This document shows positions 20,688-33,741 of a stretch of DNA of 64,000 nt, in pieces. Origin of the DNA: Aphrophora alni (lineage: Eukaryota; Arthropoda; Insecta; Hemiptera; Aphrophoridae). Every line of letters begins with the position of its first letter. The first letter of the stretch is position 1. Location of the stretch: NCBI GenBank assembly GCA_963513935.1, contig OY740772.1:11316098-11380097 (forward strand), read 5' to 3'. The notes beneath the pieces are model-generated. The model was not told the origin of the DNA. It saw only the letters and a program-made list of their open reading frames with translations, and did no database searches. A program made the position numbers and the translations under genes.

Positions 20688-22265
20688 ATTGTTGTTGAGG
20701 TTATGTAACTGGTATAAAGATTGTTGTTGAGGTTATGTAACTGGTATAAAGATTGTTGTTGAGGTTATGTAACTGATATGAAGATTGATGTTGAGGTTAT
20801 GTAACTGATATAAAGATTGTTGTTGAGGTTATGTAACTGATATGAAGATTGTTGTTGAGGTTATGTAACTGTAATAAAGATTGTTGTTTAGGTTATGTAA
20901 CTGATATAAAGATTGTTGTTGAGATTATGTAACTGATATAAAGATTGTTGTTGAGGTTATGTAACTGATATGAAGTTTGTTGTTGTGGTTATGTAACTGA
21001 TTTAAAGATTGTTGTTGAGGTTATGTAACTGATATAAAGATTATCGTTGAGGTTATGTAACTGATAGAAAGATTGTCGTTGAGGTTATGTAACTGTTATG
21101 AAGATTGTCGTTGAGGTTATGTAACTGATATAAAGTTTGTTGTTGAGGTTATGTAACTGTTATGAAGTTTGTCGTTGAGGTTATGTAACTGATATAAAGT
21201 TTGTTGTTGAGGTTATGTAACTGTTATGAAGATTGTCGTTGAGGTTATGTAACTGATATAAAGATTGTTGTTGAGGTTATGTAACTGTTATGAAGATTGT
21301 CGTTGAGGTTATGTAACTGATATAAAGTTTGTTGTTGAGGTTATGTAACTGTTATGAAGTTTGTCGTTGAGGTTATGTAACTGATATAAAGTTTGTTGTT
21401 GAGGTTATGTAACTGTTATGAAGATTGTCGTTGAGGTTATGTAACTGATATAAAGATTGTTGTTGAGGTTATGTAACTGTTATGAAGATTGTCGTTGAGG
21501 TTATGTAACTGATATAAAGTTTGTTGTTGAGGTTATGTAACTGTTATGAAGATTGTCGTTGGGGTTATGTAACTGATATAAAGTTTGTTGTTGAGGTTAT
21601 GTAACTGTTATGAAGTTTGTCGTTGAGGTTATGTAACTGATATAAAGTTTGTTGTTGAGGTTATGTAACTGTTATGAAGATTGTCGTTGAGGTTATGTAA
21701 CTGGTATAAAGATTGTTGTTGAGGTTATGTAACTGATATGAAGTTTGTTGTTGAGGTTATGTAACTGATATGAAGATTGTCGTTGAGGTTATGTAACTGA
21801 TATGAAGATTGTTGTTGTGGTTATGTAACTGATTTAAAGATTGTTGTTGAGGTTATGTAACTGATTTAAAGATTGTTGTTGAGGTTATGTAACTGATATA
21901 AATATTGTTGTTGAGGTTATGTAACTGATATAAATATTGTTGTTGTGGTTATGTAACTGATTTAAAGATTGTTGTTGAGGTTATGTAACTGATTTAAAGA
22001 TTGTTGTTGAGGTTATGTAACTGATATAAATATTGTTGTTGAGGTTATGTAACTGATATAAAGATTGTTGTTGAGCTTATGTAACTGATATAAAGATTGT
22101 TGTTGTGGTTATGTAACTGATTTAAAGATTGTTGTTGAGGTTATGTAACTGATATAAAGATTGTTGTTGAGGTTATGTAACTGATATAAAGATTGTTGTT
22201 GAGGTTATGTAACTGATATGAAGATTGTCGTTGAGGTTATGTAACTGATATAAAGATAGTTGTTT
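20688..22265. repeat. Minisatellite, 32-bp unit, 49 copies
   Basis: The unit is ATTGTTGTTGAGGTTATGTA-ACTGATATAAAG. The anchor GGTTATGTAACTG starts at 20699 and last at 22235, exactly 48 x 32 bp apart, so the array has no net indels. In the middle (about 21083-21720) two unit types alternate (TTATGAAG..GTCG and ATATAAAG..GTTG). Six-unit blocks (192 bp) starting at 21083 and 21275 have the same variant order. A third block from about 21531 follows one extra dimer. Confidence 0.97.
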
Positions 22266-22559
22266 AACCGCCTTTATACGTTTTCCCAAAATCAAGACTT
22301 GTAACTAAATCTTGTAAATCAAATTTGGTTACGGTTTATAACGCGACGTAACGTCACAATATTCGTAGACCTCAAAGTAGCGGTAATACCGCAGTTATAG
22401 TAAACAAATATACCACCTGATGTAATAAAAGTGAAATGATATATGACTGGTTTACTTATTGTATTGTTACTGTATATTATCATTTATTAGGAGCTCAGTG
22501 GTATTATATTTTGCTGTAACTATGTTATATGAAGTTAACTAATTTAAAGTTATTTTCAT
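22266..22559. other. Unassigned spacer
   Basis: Nothing recognised. Confidence 0.4.
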
Positions 22560-23070
22560 TTAAAATTTATAAAAGCCCACCATTTTGAAACGGATTATTG
22601 GAACAAGTTAATTTTTTCAATCTAGTGTATTACATTGGTGAGTATCGTGAAATATTTTGGTTTAAACTTTTTTTTTTTTTACCAGCTATTCCCCGTTTTT
22701 TAAAGTTTACTAAATAATTTATATATCTCTAGAACGGCTTAATCGATTGACTTGAAATTTTGCACGGTAGTCAACAATGTATAGACTTAGTTTGAAAAAA
22801 ATATTCAACTTGTTCCAATAAACCGTTTCAAAATGACAGACATTTAAATATTTCAAACGCAAATAATTCATTTTTACTTTGTTGGCCGCCATTTTGAAAC
22901 GAATTATTGGAACAAGTTGATTATTTTTTTAAACGCTCCTTATGAGTACCGTGCAAAATTTCAACTCAATCGCTTAAGCCGTTCTAGATATATAAATTAT
23001 TTAGTAACAAAAAAAATTATTGGCGGATACTGGAAAAGAAACGTTTCCAGACATATGTTTATAGGAGCCT
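22560..23070. mobile_element. Foldback (FB) element with extra partial arm
   Basis: The arm at about 22705-22845 (ACTAAATAATTTATATATCT, AGAACGGCTTAATCGATTGA, TTGAAATTTTGCACGGTA, CAACTTGTTCCAATAAACCG) is mirrored at 22883-23010 (CGAATTATTGGAACAAGTTG, TACCGTGCAAAATTTCAA, CGCTTAAGCCGTTCTAGATA). A further copy of the CCATTTTGAAACGGATTATT block at 22575 is an extra arm fragment. GCCGCCATTTTG is at 22885. The frames at 22917-23162 and 23059-23292 are by-products. Confidence 0.75.
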
Positions 23071-23714
23071 TTTTCTCTTTATTTTTAGCCATATACCATC
23101 CTCTGAATTATTTCCGCACATTACAGAAACACTGTATATTAAGTTACTATTGTATTTTTTAATTGAACATTTAATGTAATTTTTTTTTTTTTTTTTGTAT
23201 ACTAGTACATAACATCCAGTACATAACATTACATTTAATACTTTGTAACGCACCAAAGTCCAAAAACAGAGTCCAGTTCGCTGGGTGGTCAACTATGAAC
23301 AAGAAGATATACATCACAATACACTCCTATGCAGTTGGAAAGTAACCCATCTTTTGAAAAGGACAGTAACCTCGTTTGCAGATAATTGTAAATCAGACAT
23401 TACTCCGCTCCTTCTGTTTGTATTTGTAATGCAAATATCACAGTTTAAAATACAAACTTTCTTCCCCTTTAAAGTGTAAAACAAGCGTTTTCAATGATTC
23501 GCTACGTCGCGTCGAGAGATAAAACAAAAGACGTCAGATATGAGATCTCGAGAGGCGACCTCGTACTTGGCCTTCGTTATTCTGTGCACAGCTGATTAGA
23601 CTTATCGGTTCTAAGATCTTGGTGAAGTGGGGGAGAAATGCATTTATTGTGCTCTATAGTCTCCATTTATAAAAAAACTTATATATAGAGTGTCGTGTAA
23701 GTCAGGAGAAATGT
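23071..23714. other. Unassigned DNA
   Basis: CATAACATCCAGTACATAACATT is a small direct duplication near 23209. No gene was recognised. Confidence 0.35.
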
Positions 23715-24165
23715 TTTCACGTTGCATATCTAATTGTGTGGTTAAATTAAGTTGTATTCGTCACACAAAAACTATAAAGGCTATGTGATTTTTGCATTGT
23801 AATTTAATTTCAAATCCAAATAATTCATATTATTATTCAGTGTTCAAGTTAGAGGGAGGGGCGATCTGATATTTGATATTTTTAATTCGGCCTTGCGCCA
23901 AAATATAAATTTTTTCGTCGAATAAACATATATATTCGTAATTTGAATAACTTCTAGTTTTATTTGATACCCTACACATTTTTTTTTCTGTAGTTTTTGA
24001 CCCATAATTATTACCCCAAGGTCGTTTTGATAACCGATATATTTTTTCTTTGTGTGAGGTAATACAAAGAATATAAATACAAAGTTTAAGGTATGCAGGA
24101 TTTATAGTTTTGTGTGCGTAGATTGGTTGCGCGTGGAATTACAAGGTGCGTGTGTAAAAAAATAT
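23715..24165 (+). mobile_element. Family R repeat, long copy
   Basis: It contains TTGTGTGGTTAAATTAAGTT, GTTCAAGTTAGAGGGAGGGG, TCGTCGAATAAACATATA, TACCCCAAGGTCGTTTTGAT and TGCAGGATTTATAGTTTTGT. The colinear order is the same as 7545-7965. Confidence 0.65.
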
Positions 24166-24689
24166 GACAGACGCATAATTATAGATAAAATTCTTCTACA
24201 AAATGTATAAAAACTTCTGTTTAACGAACTTGTGAGGGAAGGGGGAGGGGCAGTTGGACGATTGTTTGCTTCCACTCACGCAAACCAGCTAGACTACGGG
24301 TTTTATGTTATTTATACTGCTACAATATAAAAGTGCATTAATATTGTTTTGCATGACTTAGTGTTTCTATGACGTAGGAAGTTTTGAAGCGCGATAATGT
24401 TCCTCGACGTTTTAAAACATGTTTTGCTTTAACTGTAATTATTATGTCCTCTGTAATAATAGTAATAAATCAGTAAAAAATTAATATTAGTTTTTAATTT
24501 AAGTTCCTTGCAATTTAAGGGGTATGATTTCTATTATATATATTTAGTCGGAAAAATATTGTTTTCATTAAAAAAATTCTGATGATTTGTTTTCAAGAAA
24601 GAAAGCAGCTACGGTTTTAAAAAATTGATCGTTAAATTATTCTCTGCAACTTTGGTGGCCACTCTGGTTGTGGTCATAATCTTGTTTTT
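24166..24689. other. Unassigned AT-rich DNA
   Basis: No gene or repeat was recognised. Confidence 0.35.
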
Positions 24690-24810
24690 TTTTTTTTCAC
24701 CTTTCCTAACAGGTCTTACTTGACCAACTCTTGTTCTTTTCCCAAACCCTGACGCTATACGAGTATTGGAGAGATAGAGAGCTTTATTTTTGTACAAGGC
24801 GATGATGACA
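24690..24810 (-). repeat. Family C repeat, partial
   Basis: It contains CTAACAGGTCTTACTTGACC, AACTCTTGTTCTTTTCCC and CTGACGCTATACGAGTATTG. This accounts for most of the 99-codon minus frame at 24609-24908. Confidence 0.5.
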
Positions 24811-25546
24811 GGAAAGTTCCCTTTAAACAACAAGAACAAAATATTTGTAACATTTTGACCCGTTTTCACATTCACAAGGTCTCGCGACGTTTCGAAAATA
24901 TAAATCAACTCCCCGTTATCAAGTGATAAACATAGAACATCACCATAGCTTAGAACAATTCATCATTATCTTATCTTTAAAACCATAACTGAAAGAGTGT
25001 TGTGTCCAAATAAATTGGGACGTATGACCACCTTCTACATAGTTGGCACAACCTAGTAAGGGTGTGATTCATTAAGAATCAATATTTACAGCTTGGCGCT
25101 ACAATACCTCTTGGCTGGGGTTTTGTGTACTTAGGCGCGAACCCAAGGTCTTAACAGGGAGGTATGTAAGGTGTTTGTCCTTGATCAATATTAGCTCATC
25201 CGAGCAGTAAAGTTGTCCTGAAAATAAATTGCACAGACTCGTTCGTTATCTACTCTGTTAAAGGTATTATAGGGGGGGGGGCGGTGTGTTAGAGGTAATT
25301 TCGTAAACCACTTAATCGATTTTGAAAATTCGTCATTGAAAACGTGAACTATTTGTTTTATTTGTAAAACAAATAAAACATTAGTATTTACATATCCTTG
25401 ATTATGCCAACTTACATTTTTATTTATATTCAAAAATGGGAAGTTTGGAAAATCGCCTCCTGAAAATTTTTCAAAAATCAAATGTTTGACACTTTAAGCG
25501 CCTGTTACTACTAAAACGAGTAGGTTTATCAAACAATAACCAAGAA
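24811..25546. other. Unassigned DNA
   Basis: 10 G at 25272-25281. The 96-codon minus frame at 25191-25481 has no recognisable motif. Confidence 0.35.
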
Positions 25547-25669
25547 GGATAAAATAAAGCAATAAAGCTTAAAGTTTCAAAATAATAAACGCAAAGCAAA
25601 ACAATTAATTGTAGCTCATTTATATTATTAAAATATTTTGAAACTAAGCTTTATTGCTTTATTTTATCC
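25547..25669. mobile_element. Small foldback (MITE-like), copy 1
   Basis: GGATAAAATAAAGCAATAAA, GCTTAAAGTTTCAAAATA on the left is mirrored by TATTTTGAAACTAAGCTTTA, TTGCTTTATTTTATCC on the right. A second copy is at 46881-46998. Both are followed by TTGAATATGGAGTTTCAACA and AGAAATATCT, so the conserved unit extends about 45 bp beyond the hairpin. Confidence 0.75.
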
Positions 25670-26518
25670 TTGAATATGGAGTTTCAACAAGAAATATCTA
25701 CTATTACATTTAAAAAAATAATTAAAAAAGGGGGAAAAAATTAATATTCAAGAATAAAAAAGTCTTACCATTTTGTAAAGTTACCTAAAACACTATAAAA
25801 ATAGGGATCCGTATAAGAAATTAAAAAGTAGCCAGGCATATTGGAAAATGGCCGCCATTTTCAGAGTTGACTTTACGGATTTTAAAGTTATATGAAAGGG
25901 TGACAACGGTCCCCTAATTAAAGTTTTTCATCAGATTAATAGTTCACGATAAAAGAATCACTGTAAGTTTCTCTTTTTGGGCGACAGCTTTACGAGTTTG
26001 TGCTGTGGAATAGTTGTTTTAGTTTTATAGATTCCTAACCGAGAAAGTTATTGCGGTGTTATCCACCAAGCTGTCACTATTAACAAAAACCTTGTCATTT
26101 TGCAAAACGTCGTCGCCACCATAATGTAATCATTGGATTTGTTGTCCATCTAGGGTAGTTCTTGCAGACTGGTTGCGACGGGAGGTCAAACACTTACTCC
26201 GGTGTGACCGACATTTGCAGTCCTTAGCAAGGATATTAATAAACCGGTCTATTAAAGTCTTTATGTAATATGTACATAGCGTAGGGTAATTAGAGCGACC
26301 ACACCGTATGACCATGAAATCTAAACAGATTCTACTCTTTGACTAACGCAAGGTGGCAATTTTTATTTAAATTTCATGTGTAAGTTACGTTTTACATACT
26401 GTTGCATCTAGCATTTACTAATAAACTGTTAGAAAATTGAACAATATTTTTCAGTTCAGTAGTTGTCACTCAAAAAGTGAATATGAACCATTCACGCCGT
26501 TTTTGAAAAATATTTATA

Positions 26519-27360
26519 CAGGGTGACCCGTAAGTAAGCTTCCAAATTTTAGGAAATGATTATTTGGGGTAGTATAAAGAAAAAAATTAAGAATAGAATT
26601 TTTTGTGAAAACGTTTAATTTTCAAGTAAACCGCCATTTTTTTGTTTTGTTTTACAAAAAATATAACTTTGGAAATAGAAAAGATTTTGAGTTTAGATTT
26701 AGTATACGCATTTTGTATGTAATGTTTTCGAAAATAAACACTTTATTTTGAATATTTTCAAAATGGCGGCCGTTTAAATAATTTAATATTGAATATCTCG
26801 AAAATCATTAACTATTATAAAATTCACAAAAGAAAAAACGATTCCTTTTTTAATGACAAACAAAACTGTATTTTTTTTCTTTTTGTCAAAGGATAACCGA
26901 GTTATGAACAAAAAACAAGAAACTAATTTCTTGGTATTTGTCTACAACACCTAAGATTAACCTAGAACCAAATTATTTTTGAATTCTAATAGTCTATTTT
27001 TAATAAAATTTTTAAATCCATTTTTCTGAATTACAAAAAAAGTTCAAACGTGACACTTAACTATTTCAAAATGACAAAAATTTAACAAATGTAAAAAATA
27101 TTTACAAAAATAAAACAAATGTAAATTGTATTTATTAATGAAATTAATGACTTTAAACTTTATTGTAGGTTTGTGTAACTAGCCATTGGGGGGGGGGGGG
27201 TCACTTTTTTACCGTCCAAATTAAAGACTCAAATTTAGTTTCTTTTGATTCTGCTCAAAATTTTAAGAAAAATGATACCAAACAACAACCAATTTCAAGC
27301 TTGTCTTCTAAGGTAGATGATTACACTGCTGTCTTCAACCTCATTAGTTAAACTGTTATA
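26519..27360 (+). mobile_element. FB-type element, copy paired with 54184-55110
   Basis: It starts TATACAGGGTGACCCGTAAG-TAAGCTTCCAAA. It shares with 54184-55110: AAGATTTTGAGTTTAG, ATACGCATTTTGTA, CAAAATGGCGGCCGTTTAAA, TTGAATATCTCGAAAA, CAAAGGATAACCGAGTTAT, and a right-hand block GATGATTACACTGCTGTCTT-CAACCTCATTAGTTAAACTG. It is not a complete palindrome here. A run of 13 G is at 27188-27200. Confidence 0.7.
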
Positions 27361-29044
27361 TTAGTAACTGTAGTAAGTAAAAACTCACAAATTTAGTGAG
27401 TCAGTAATTTCAATGTAGGCCTACTTTTTACTTATCGCAAAACGTTTTATTTTCTACAAATAAAACACATATTGTTAAAAGTCTCATGGCTTTTTTCTCT
27501 TCGCCATACTTTCTTAAAAGTGTTTCTTTTATTATTGCTAAATAAAAAAAAAATTAAAAAGAATAACTTTCTATAGAGCATCATTTTTAATGCATTTTTT
27601 TCTTCAATCTAATGCATAATTACAGATATTTTTGGTGTTAATAAATGCTTCCAAATGTATGTGTTTTCGTAATTTAAAAATGCAAGGCGAGACAAAATTT
27701 AATTAATTTCCTGGTACAATTTATTTTTTTAATTGTTTAGATCTATTAGTCTAAAGTTTATAGATGTTGCCGTTTATAGTTCAATTTTTGTGCAGCTTAA
27801 TGGATTACGTTTATTCGTAATAAATTGATATCTGTGGTTTGTTTTTCTAAATCACACCAATATTATATATATTTTATGTTCTTTTAATACGCCATAATGT
27901 TGTTGTTTTTCTAATACTGAAAATCGCTATTTCGTGTGAGGTTTCAGTTTAAAATATGGAAGCTGAGTGTAGTTTTTAGTGCTTTTCTTATTTGCAGTGT
28001 TTGTACATAATGGTTTTATGTAAATATTTTAAGTTAGGAGATGTTGGATAACATTCAATACGATTTTATCAATCCAACTCGTTTAACAAATATATTTCCG
28101 TTTTTACATTATTTCTTCCTTATGTTTTAACAATTAAAAATAATAATTAAATAGCCTTAAGGAAGGAGTCTTTATATCAAAAGAGTTTGCTAACTAAGCA
28201 GCTTGTCAATGGCAGGACGTTTCGCCAGGGAGCAGCCATCTTCGTTGATTTTTGGTGCCGGGTTATATCCGACAGTGTATCTTTTCCGACGGTTTCCAGG
28301 TAGAAAGGGTTGACCAGGGTTAGATCCGAAGATATATTCCAAACATAGTAAGAGTATCACTCTAATCTATTATATAGGGAAAAGCTTCGATTTAATGGCG
28401 ATTTTTTTTTTATTTACCTGTTACTCACGTACCGGTATTTTTGGAAGAGATGGAGTTAAAAGTAGGTATTACATCCCCACCCTCCACCCCTAACTGAACT
28501 GCGTAAATATTAAAGTAAAGGTAAATTTTCTTTTCTATACAAGAATGAAGCAAATTATAACTGAGCTTTTGTTTTCTATCTGGACACCTCAGTCAGTCAT
28601 GCTTTGTTTGGCAGTGTATTGAGTTTCCTGATCCACTGCAGCGTGAAGTGACGTCACAAGTTCCGGTTTAGCTTTGGGCAGTGTACGAAGCCCATTTGTA
28701 CAGTCTATTCATTCTCACTCTATAAGTTATAACGGTGCAGAAACATCCCACACAATTTATTAGATAGCCATGCGTCTACAAGACTATTCTTCGTCGGAAA
28801 TGTCAATGGGTTAAAAAGAATTATTAGCTTGTATCCTAAACATAAATAGTAATTGATGATAATCGAGTTAAAAAGACGGCGATCAATGTTTGGTTTTGTT
28901 TTTAAGTTAGCCCAAGATAATCGGTAATTTCTTCTATTGACGATTTAATACAAGAGGTCTAATCATTATTATCTTTACCTTTCATAATGTAGAGGAGTGC
29001 CACTCAAATAGTATCACCCAGAAGGTTTCCTTACCTAACTAAAT
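27361..29044. other. Unassigned AT-rich DNA
   Basis: A moderately GC-balanced stretch near 28195-28340 has no recognisable frame. No tandem or dispersed repeat was identified. Confidence 0.4.
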
Positions 29045-29245
29045 TTATACATAATATATGAAAGTTCGTTGTTCTGGAGCCCAATATAAATTGATGTCCT
29101 TCCAGATGATGTCAAGCTGAACTTCATCCTTGTTCCTACGGCGCCAGATGAATTCACATAAGTAGGAATCTAATAAATCTCTACTGTTTCCACATTCTTT
29201 CTGTTCCTGGTAAAATACTGCCCTTAATACACACCAATGTTTCAC
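29045..29245 (-). pseudogene. Merlin-type (IS1595-like DDE) transposase, C-terminal fossil
   Basis: The minus frame reads ECGNSRDLLDSYLCEFIWRR, then RNKDEVQLDIIWKDINLYW, close to the C-terminal end of Merlin-type transposases, in which a 'vE..Wr..K' block is followed by 'LLdSYL.EF.WRrr' and an acidic helix ending in W/YP. Upstream residues (HWCVLRAVFYQEQ) fit the preceding block with substitutions. Only about 66 codons remain, with no catalytic core upstream and a stop directly after. The assignment is from motif memory, without a search. Confidence 0.55.
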
Positions 29246-29285
29246 GTGTTCTGTTAAGTCAAGTTAGTCTGTTCTATTTATGTGA

Positions 29286-29330
29286 ATAGAAAATTGTTTA
29301 CGAGAGGACGTCCTTATTGAACAGATCCAA
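29286..29330. repeat. Short duplicated segment
   Basis: AATAGAAAATTGTTTACGAG at about 29286 recurs at about 29912. Similar GTCCT...AAGA/ACAGA(T/C)CCAA text follows both. It may be the edge of the Merlin-like element or a separate repeat. Confidence 0.5.
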
Positions 29331-29344
29331 TTTTATCAGAATTG

Positions 29345-32300
29345 GTTCCAACGATTTTGAAAAAAAAAGTTTTAATGTGACTCCTAAGAGTCTGTTTAAA
29401 AATATTGGTGTGACTGTTATCGGTCTATAAGTTAAAATGGACGTCGTGTCAGCAATATCTCAAAAATGGCCGGGGAATAACGTAATCACGGGATTGAATT
29501 TCTTTAAATAATGGTCGGGAAGGGGTGGAATAGGTCTGGTTGGCTGCAGTTCGGACTTGCCAGTTCAATCTTGGTTGCTAAGGTTGAGGTTTTTTGTACG
29601 TTTCGTTACTTCCCTGTCTTCATTAAGTCTTAACAGGTTTTAGTAAAGATGAAAATATTAGACATGAAGCGTTTGGCGCTAGTTGAGGGGAGGGAGGGAG
29701 ACGATTCTCTGTTTATCTGCCACGAAGAGGTAAATTTAATTTACACGTCATTTTCAATCGGTGACCTGAGTTAGGTAATACCATGTATGAAATAGGTAGA
29801 TAAGGAAACGAAGTTTGTCTATCTAGAAAACCTAACCTCAAAAGGGTCGGTTTTGTTAGGTTAATATACGCCAACAACGTTTTAGCTGTTCCTTCAGGTC
29901 ACCTTCAGTCAATAGAAAATTGTTTACGAGTGGCGGTCCTCTTCTTGAAAAGACCCAAGATTTGGGGGGAAAAAACGGAAATCTACAATTTTGACTGCTC
30001 CAACATATCTGGAATGTATTATTGGTTCATCAACCGTTACATAACGCCTCATTAATTATCATGGATTTTATTACGCATCATTTCAGTATGGCCTCATTCG
30101 GGTATCCCGGGCGGTCGACATCATTCGTGCTTCTACGACCACAACGAATTTCAATGAACGGAGTAGAGTTTAGCTAAACAAAAGTAGCTTCATCGACAGA
30201 CGAAATTCACTTTTAAACCCTGTGTGTTTATTTAAATAAGATAATAAACGTTAAAAATAAAATGAAACTTGCGATTTGTGGGTGACGTATCAATAGATCG
30301 GAATCTCATTGGTTCGACAGATTGAGAGAAGTTCGGGAATTATCATCCTTGCGGGTGCAAGTTGTTAACGGGGCATAAGGTCCATCTGAGGTACTGTCTG
30401 ACGATCACAAGAATGAACGCAACTTATGAGGGGTGAAGAGGGAAATGCACATGGGCTGATCGCATTTAAACTTCTTGACTAGTAAAGCCTCTTTAACAAC
30501 TACCGTACTAATCGGTTAGAAAATATCAGGTTGGGATTTTCCACAGTTGTGAGTGGTTAAGCGTGAGCGTATAGTGGAACAGGACTAAGAAGGCACTTCG
30601 CAGATCGGGTGAAAACCATTGAGTCAATGTTATTAATTAGAGTAGTAGCGAGATGTTCAGTATCAATTAAAATATTTGCTTATCCTCTGCATTCCTTGCG
30701 CGTTCATTCATACCGCAGCAGTACTGTATAATCATCCGGCAATTAGAGACAACTGGTCGTTCTAAAAACATTGACCGTCTTCTTACTGGTTCTTTTCGGT
30801 ATTTATTTCAAGTATTGTTTTAAAAAATAACATTATTTTTAATGATTTTATATGGACCTTACATTTTTTAGTAATTCACAGGTGAATAAATTCTTGAAAA
30901 TTACGACATTCCATTTTAATATGACCTACATTTAAACGTATTATTCGTATAATATGGACCATATTAAACTGTCTAAACGGTCTGTATTTATTAGCTTAAT
31001 GACAATATTGAGTCCAATTCAACAGTTCTAGACAAGTGGTTTAAAACTGTCAGATCATGTTTTCGTATACTTGTATTGAATAAAAGAAATTATTTATTAC
31101 CAGTTCCTCCTGCAGGGAACCGCGTTGTCGATCGGTTGAAACATCACGACTTTGAGCGTGCCTTCTCTAATCAAAATTGTCGACTTATCAAACAACCTTT
31201 TATAAAATTATCAAAATCGTTTGAAAACCCCTCTAAGTGCTCACATCATGGTCGCCATAAGGACAGATGTAATAGCTATATTTCCATTCTTAAAATGAGA
31301 TAGAAAGCATCTTGTTGCCCATATATTGCGAGAGGAAGTGCCTACCTGATAATGGTTCTTCTCTTCTGCCGCATTCTCAACACGTATAAAGACGTTAAAG
31401 GCATGAGATGTCCATGCTTGGTCAGCGACCTGTAGGTGACTAACGTCATAACAATGTCAGTTACCTACAAAGTATGTAATCATTTGCGTCTTACATTCCA
31501 TACTTTATAATATTTGTTGTTTTATATAGGCCTAGTCTTTTAAACTAAAACTTAATTGTTGATATTGTTTATTCAGACATTTGACATCATTTGTTTATAA
31601 AAAACTTGAATGTTTGAGAGTATGAATCAACTTTAGTAATCAAGTGATATATTCTTAGCTTCATGTTTCAGTATGGGAAGTAATGTAGGCCTAAATCAAA
31701 TGGAAGTTTCATCACTACTAGCCATCATGAAAATATCATCACGAACCTAAAGTTTCACCTCTGTTCTTCTTGATTTTTTGTTATTATTACGACGACTACT
31801 TATGTTTATTTCAAATGATTCTGATAATTTTTTATTTTTTAAATAACGTATTTTTTTTTTAATTTGCGCACAAAGCAAAACAAATCTTATACTGTCACAA
31901 CTAAGAGAGTTTGACTTAAAGTAGATTACTTGTTTATAATTTAACTTTATATGTTTCAAACATGCAGCTATTAGATTTCATTTTAAGTTTCCTTTTTTCA
32001 GTCCTATTTAGTTAAGTTTTTTTTTTTTTCTTTCACGTGATTTTTCTTCATTACAAAAGGTATTATAACGACACGAACTGTTAAGTTAATAAATTATTAA
32101 TCTCTCTCTTGTCATGATTTATTTGAATCATGATTAATATTAATTACAATAAACAATCAGTTACAAATACGAACAACTAAAAATTAATGGTGTAACGTCA
32201 AAATAAAGAAATTAATTATTACGATTTAAATAGAACTACTTTTTTTCACAAGATGGCTGACGGTTTGTCATCTCTTTCTTTACAAATTTGTTGGCTATCC

Positions 32301-33184
32301 CTATCGTTGACTGTCATCTCTTTCTTACTATTTTGGACATTTTTTGTAACTATAATTTTTCAGGTTAAACTATATTAGTTTTATATTTATGTAAATATTT
32401 TTAATCTATGTAAACTCAAATTGAAAATCTCTTTTATACTTCATATGTGAACAAATTCGTAAATTATATTTTGTTTTCATAGAATCCATTCTAACTGTAC
32501 CAGTTTTTGTAATATCTTTACATTTATTAAATTTAAATTGATTACCTTTTATTTACATTCATGGAAGTTGAAAGTAAAACAGTCAAAAATTTAAAGATAC
32601 TATAAATTCAAAATGACAATACCTATTACGAATTCTATAAAAGTAAAATTATAAATATTTTGATTTCATAAATATATTTTAATTACTTCTTGTAATTGTA
32701 AAACAAACATAATAATGTAAAATGTATACACACATTAGTGAAAACATTAAGTGTATCCATTATTCAATGTACATAATTGAAGAGAGGAAATTTGTTTTGC
32801 AACATTTAAAAGATTATTTATTTTAATCACAACAACGTAGCAAGTAGTTACTGAAGATGATGACATTGTTTATGAAACGCGTTTATCATTGTATTGAACG
32901 ATTTTGGAATTCGCGTGTACTTTATTATAATTTTTTGTAAATATTTTAATGCTTTGGAAAAGAATATAGAAAAATAATTATCTTTGTGTTTACGCAAAAC
33001 ACATAATGGGAAAACTATTTTCTTACACCCCTCTTCTCCATCCTACCCTGGGTACCTAAAGATCTAGCTACATTAACTTACTGGCTAGGCTGGCGCCTTC
33101 AATGTATCGATGCAACAACCGCTTGACACTGTAACGTTTACAGGTTGACTAGTCGTTCATCTATCTCCCATGTGACATATTGAA
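29345..33184. other. Long stretch without a recognised gene
   Basis: It is AT-rich, especially 31740-33000. The frame at 31076-31303 (75 codons) shows no domain I know. The only element-like signal is the CTGAAGA-hairpin-GAAACGCG motif at about 32840-32880 (see findings). Confidence 0.45.
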
Positions 33185-33420
33185 AGGTGAAACGCCTTTT
33201 TTTCACTTTTTGTTTTGTTTTTGCTATCTGATCAAAAGCGCCGGTTCGTGAGTTATCGGTAAAGAAACCAAAAATCGTACATGTGGGTGTTTTAAAAGAC
33301 TTAATTTCTCAAAATCGTCCCTAACGATTTCGTTCAAATTTTGGTAAGGAATTTGGACCTTGTGCAAAATCGGTCCAGTAAAATCGAATAAAAAAATACT
33401 GTTCAAGCATAACTGACAGA
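33185..33420 (+). repeat. Family K repeat fragment
   Basis: It contains GTGAGTTATCGGTAAAGAAA, TTAATTTCTCAAAATCGTCC and AACGATTTCGTTCAAATTTT. It resembles 41640-41740. Confidence 0.45.
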
Positions 33421-33534
33421 AAACAAGATTAAACCTTGGCCGCTTGTTTTTTATCTAATACGATGTACCCTATTTAAACCCCTATTTAAATATATACTTA
33501 TGGTAAGATGTCATCCATGATTCATTTTCACCAA

Positions 33535-33630
33535 CTATCAAACTGACATTTTTGGGAGCGAATAGTTTTATTTGGTTTCGGTAATAGACGATTGATAAAG
33601 TTTGTGCAATATTTTTGTACTATTTATTTG
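33535..33630 (+). repeat. Family D repeat
   Basis: It contains CAAACTGACATTTTTGGGAG and CGATTGATAAAGTTTGTGCA-ATATTTTTG. It follows K as elsewhere. Confidence 0.5.
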
Positions 33631-33737
33631 GTTTACACGGGCATCCCATCAGAGCCTCATTTCCACCGTCATTCATAGATATTTGCCCTAATTCGCTTGC
33701 ATACGATAATTATCACACATCTAGAGAATCTGTTTTG

Positions 33738-33741
<4 letters not shown>

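Noticed and set aside
20688..22265. Coding tandem repeat (repeat protein)
   Set aside because: The 32-bp unit is not a multiple of 3 and frequent TAA/TGA (e.g. GTAACTGA) stops every frame.
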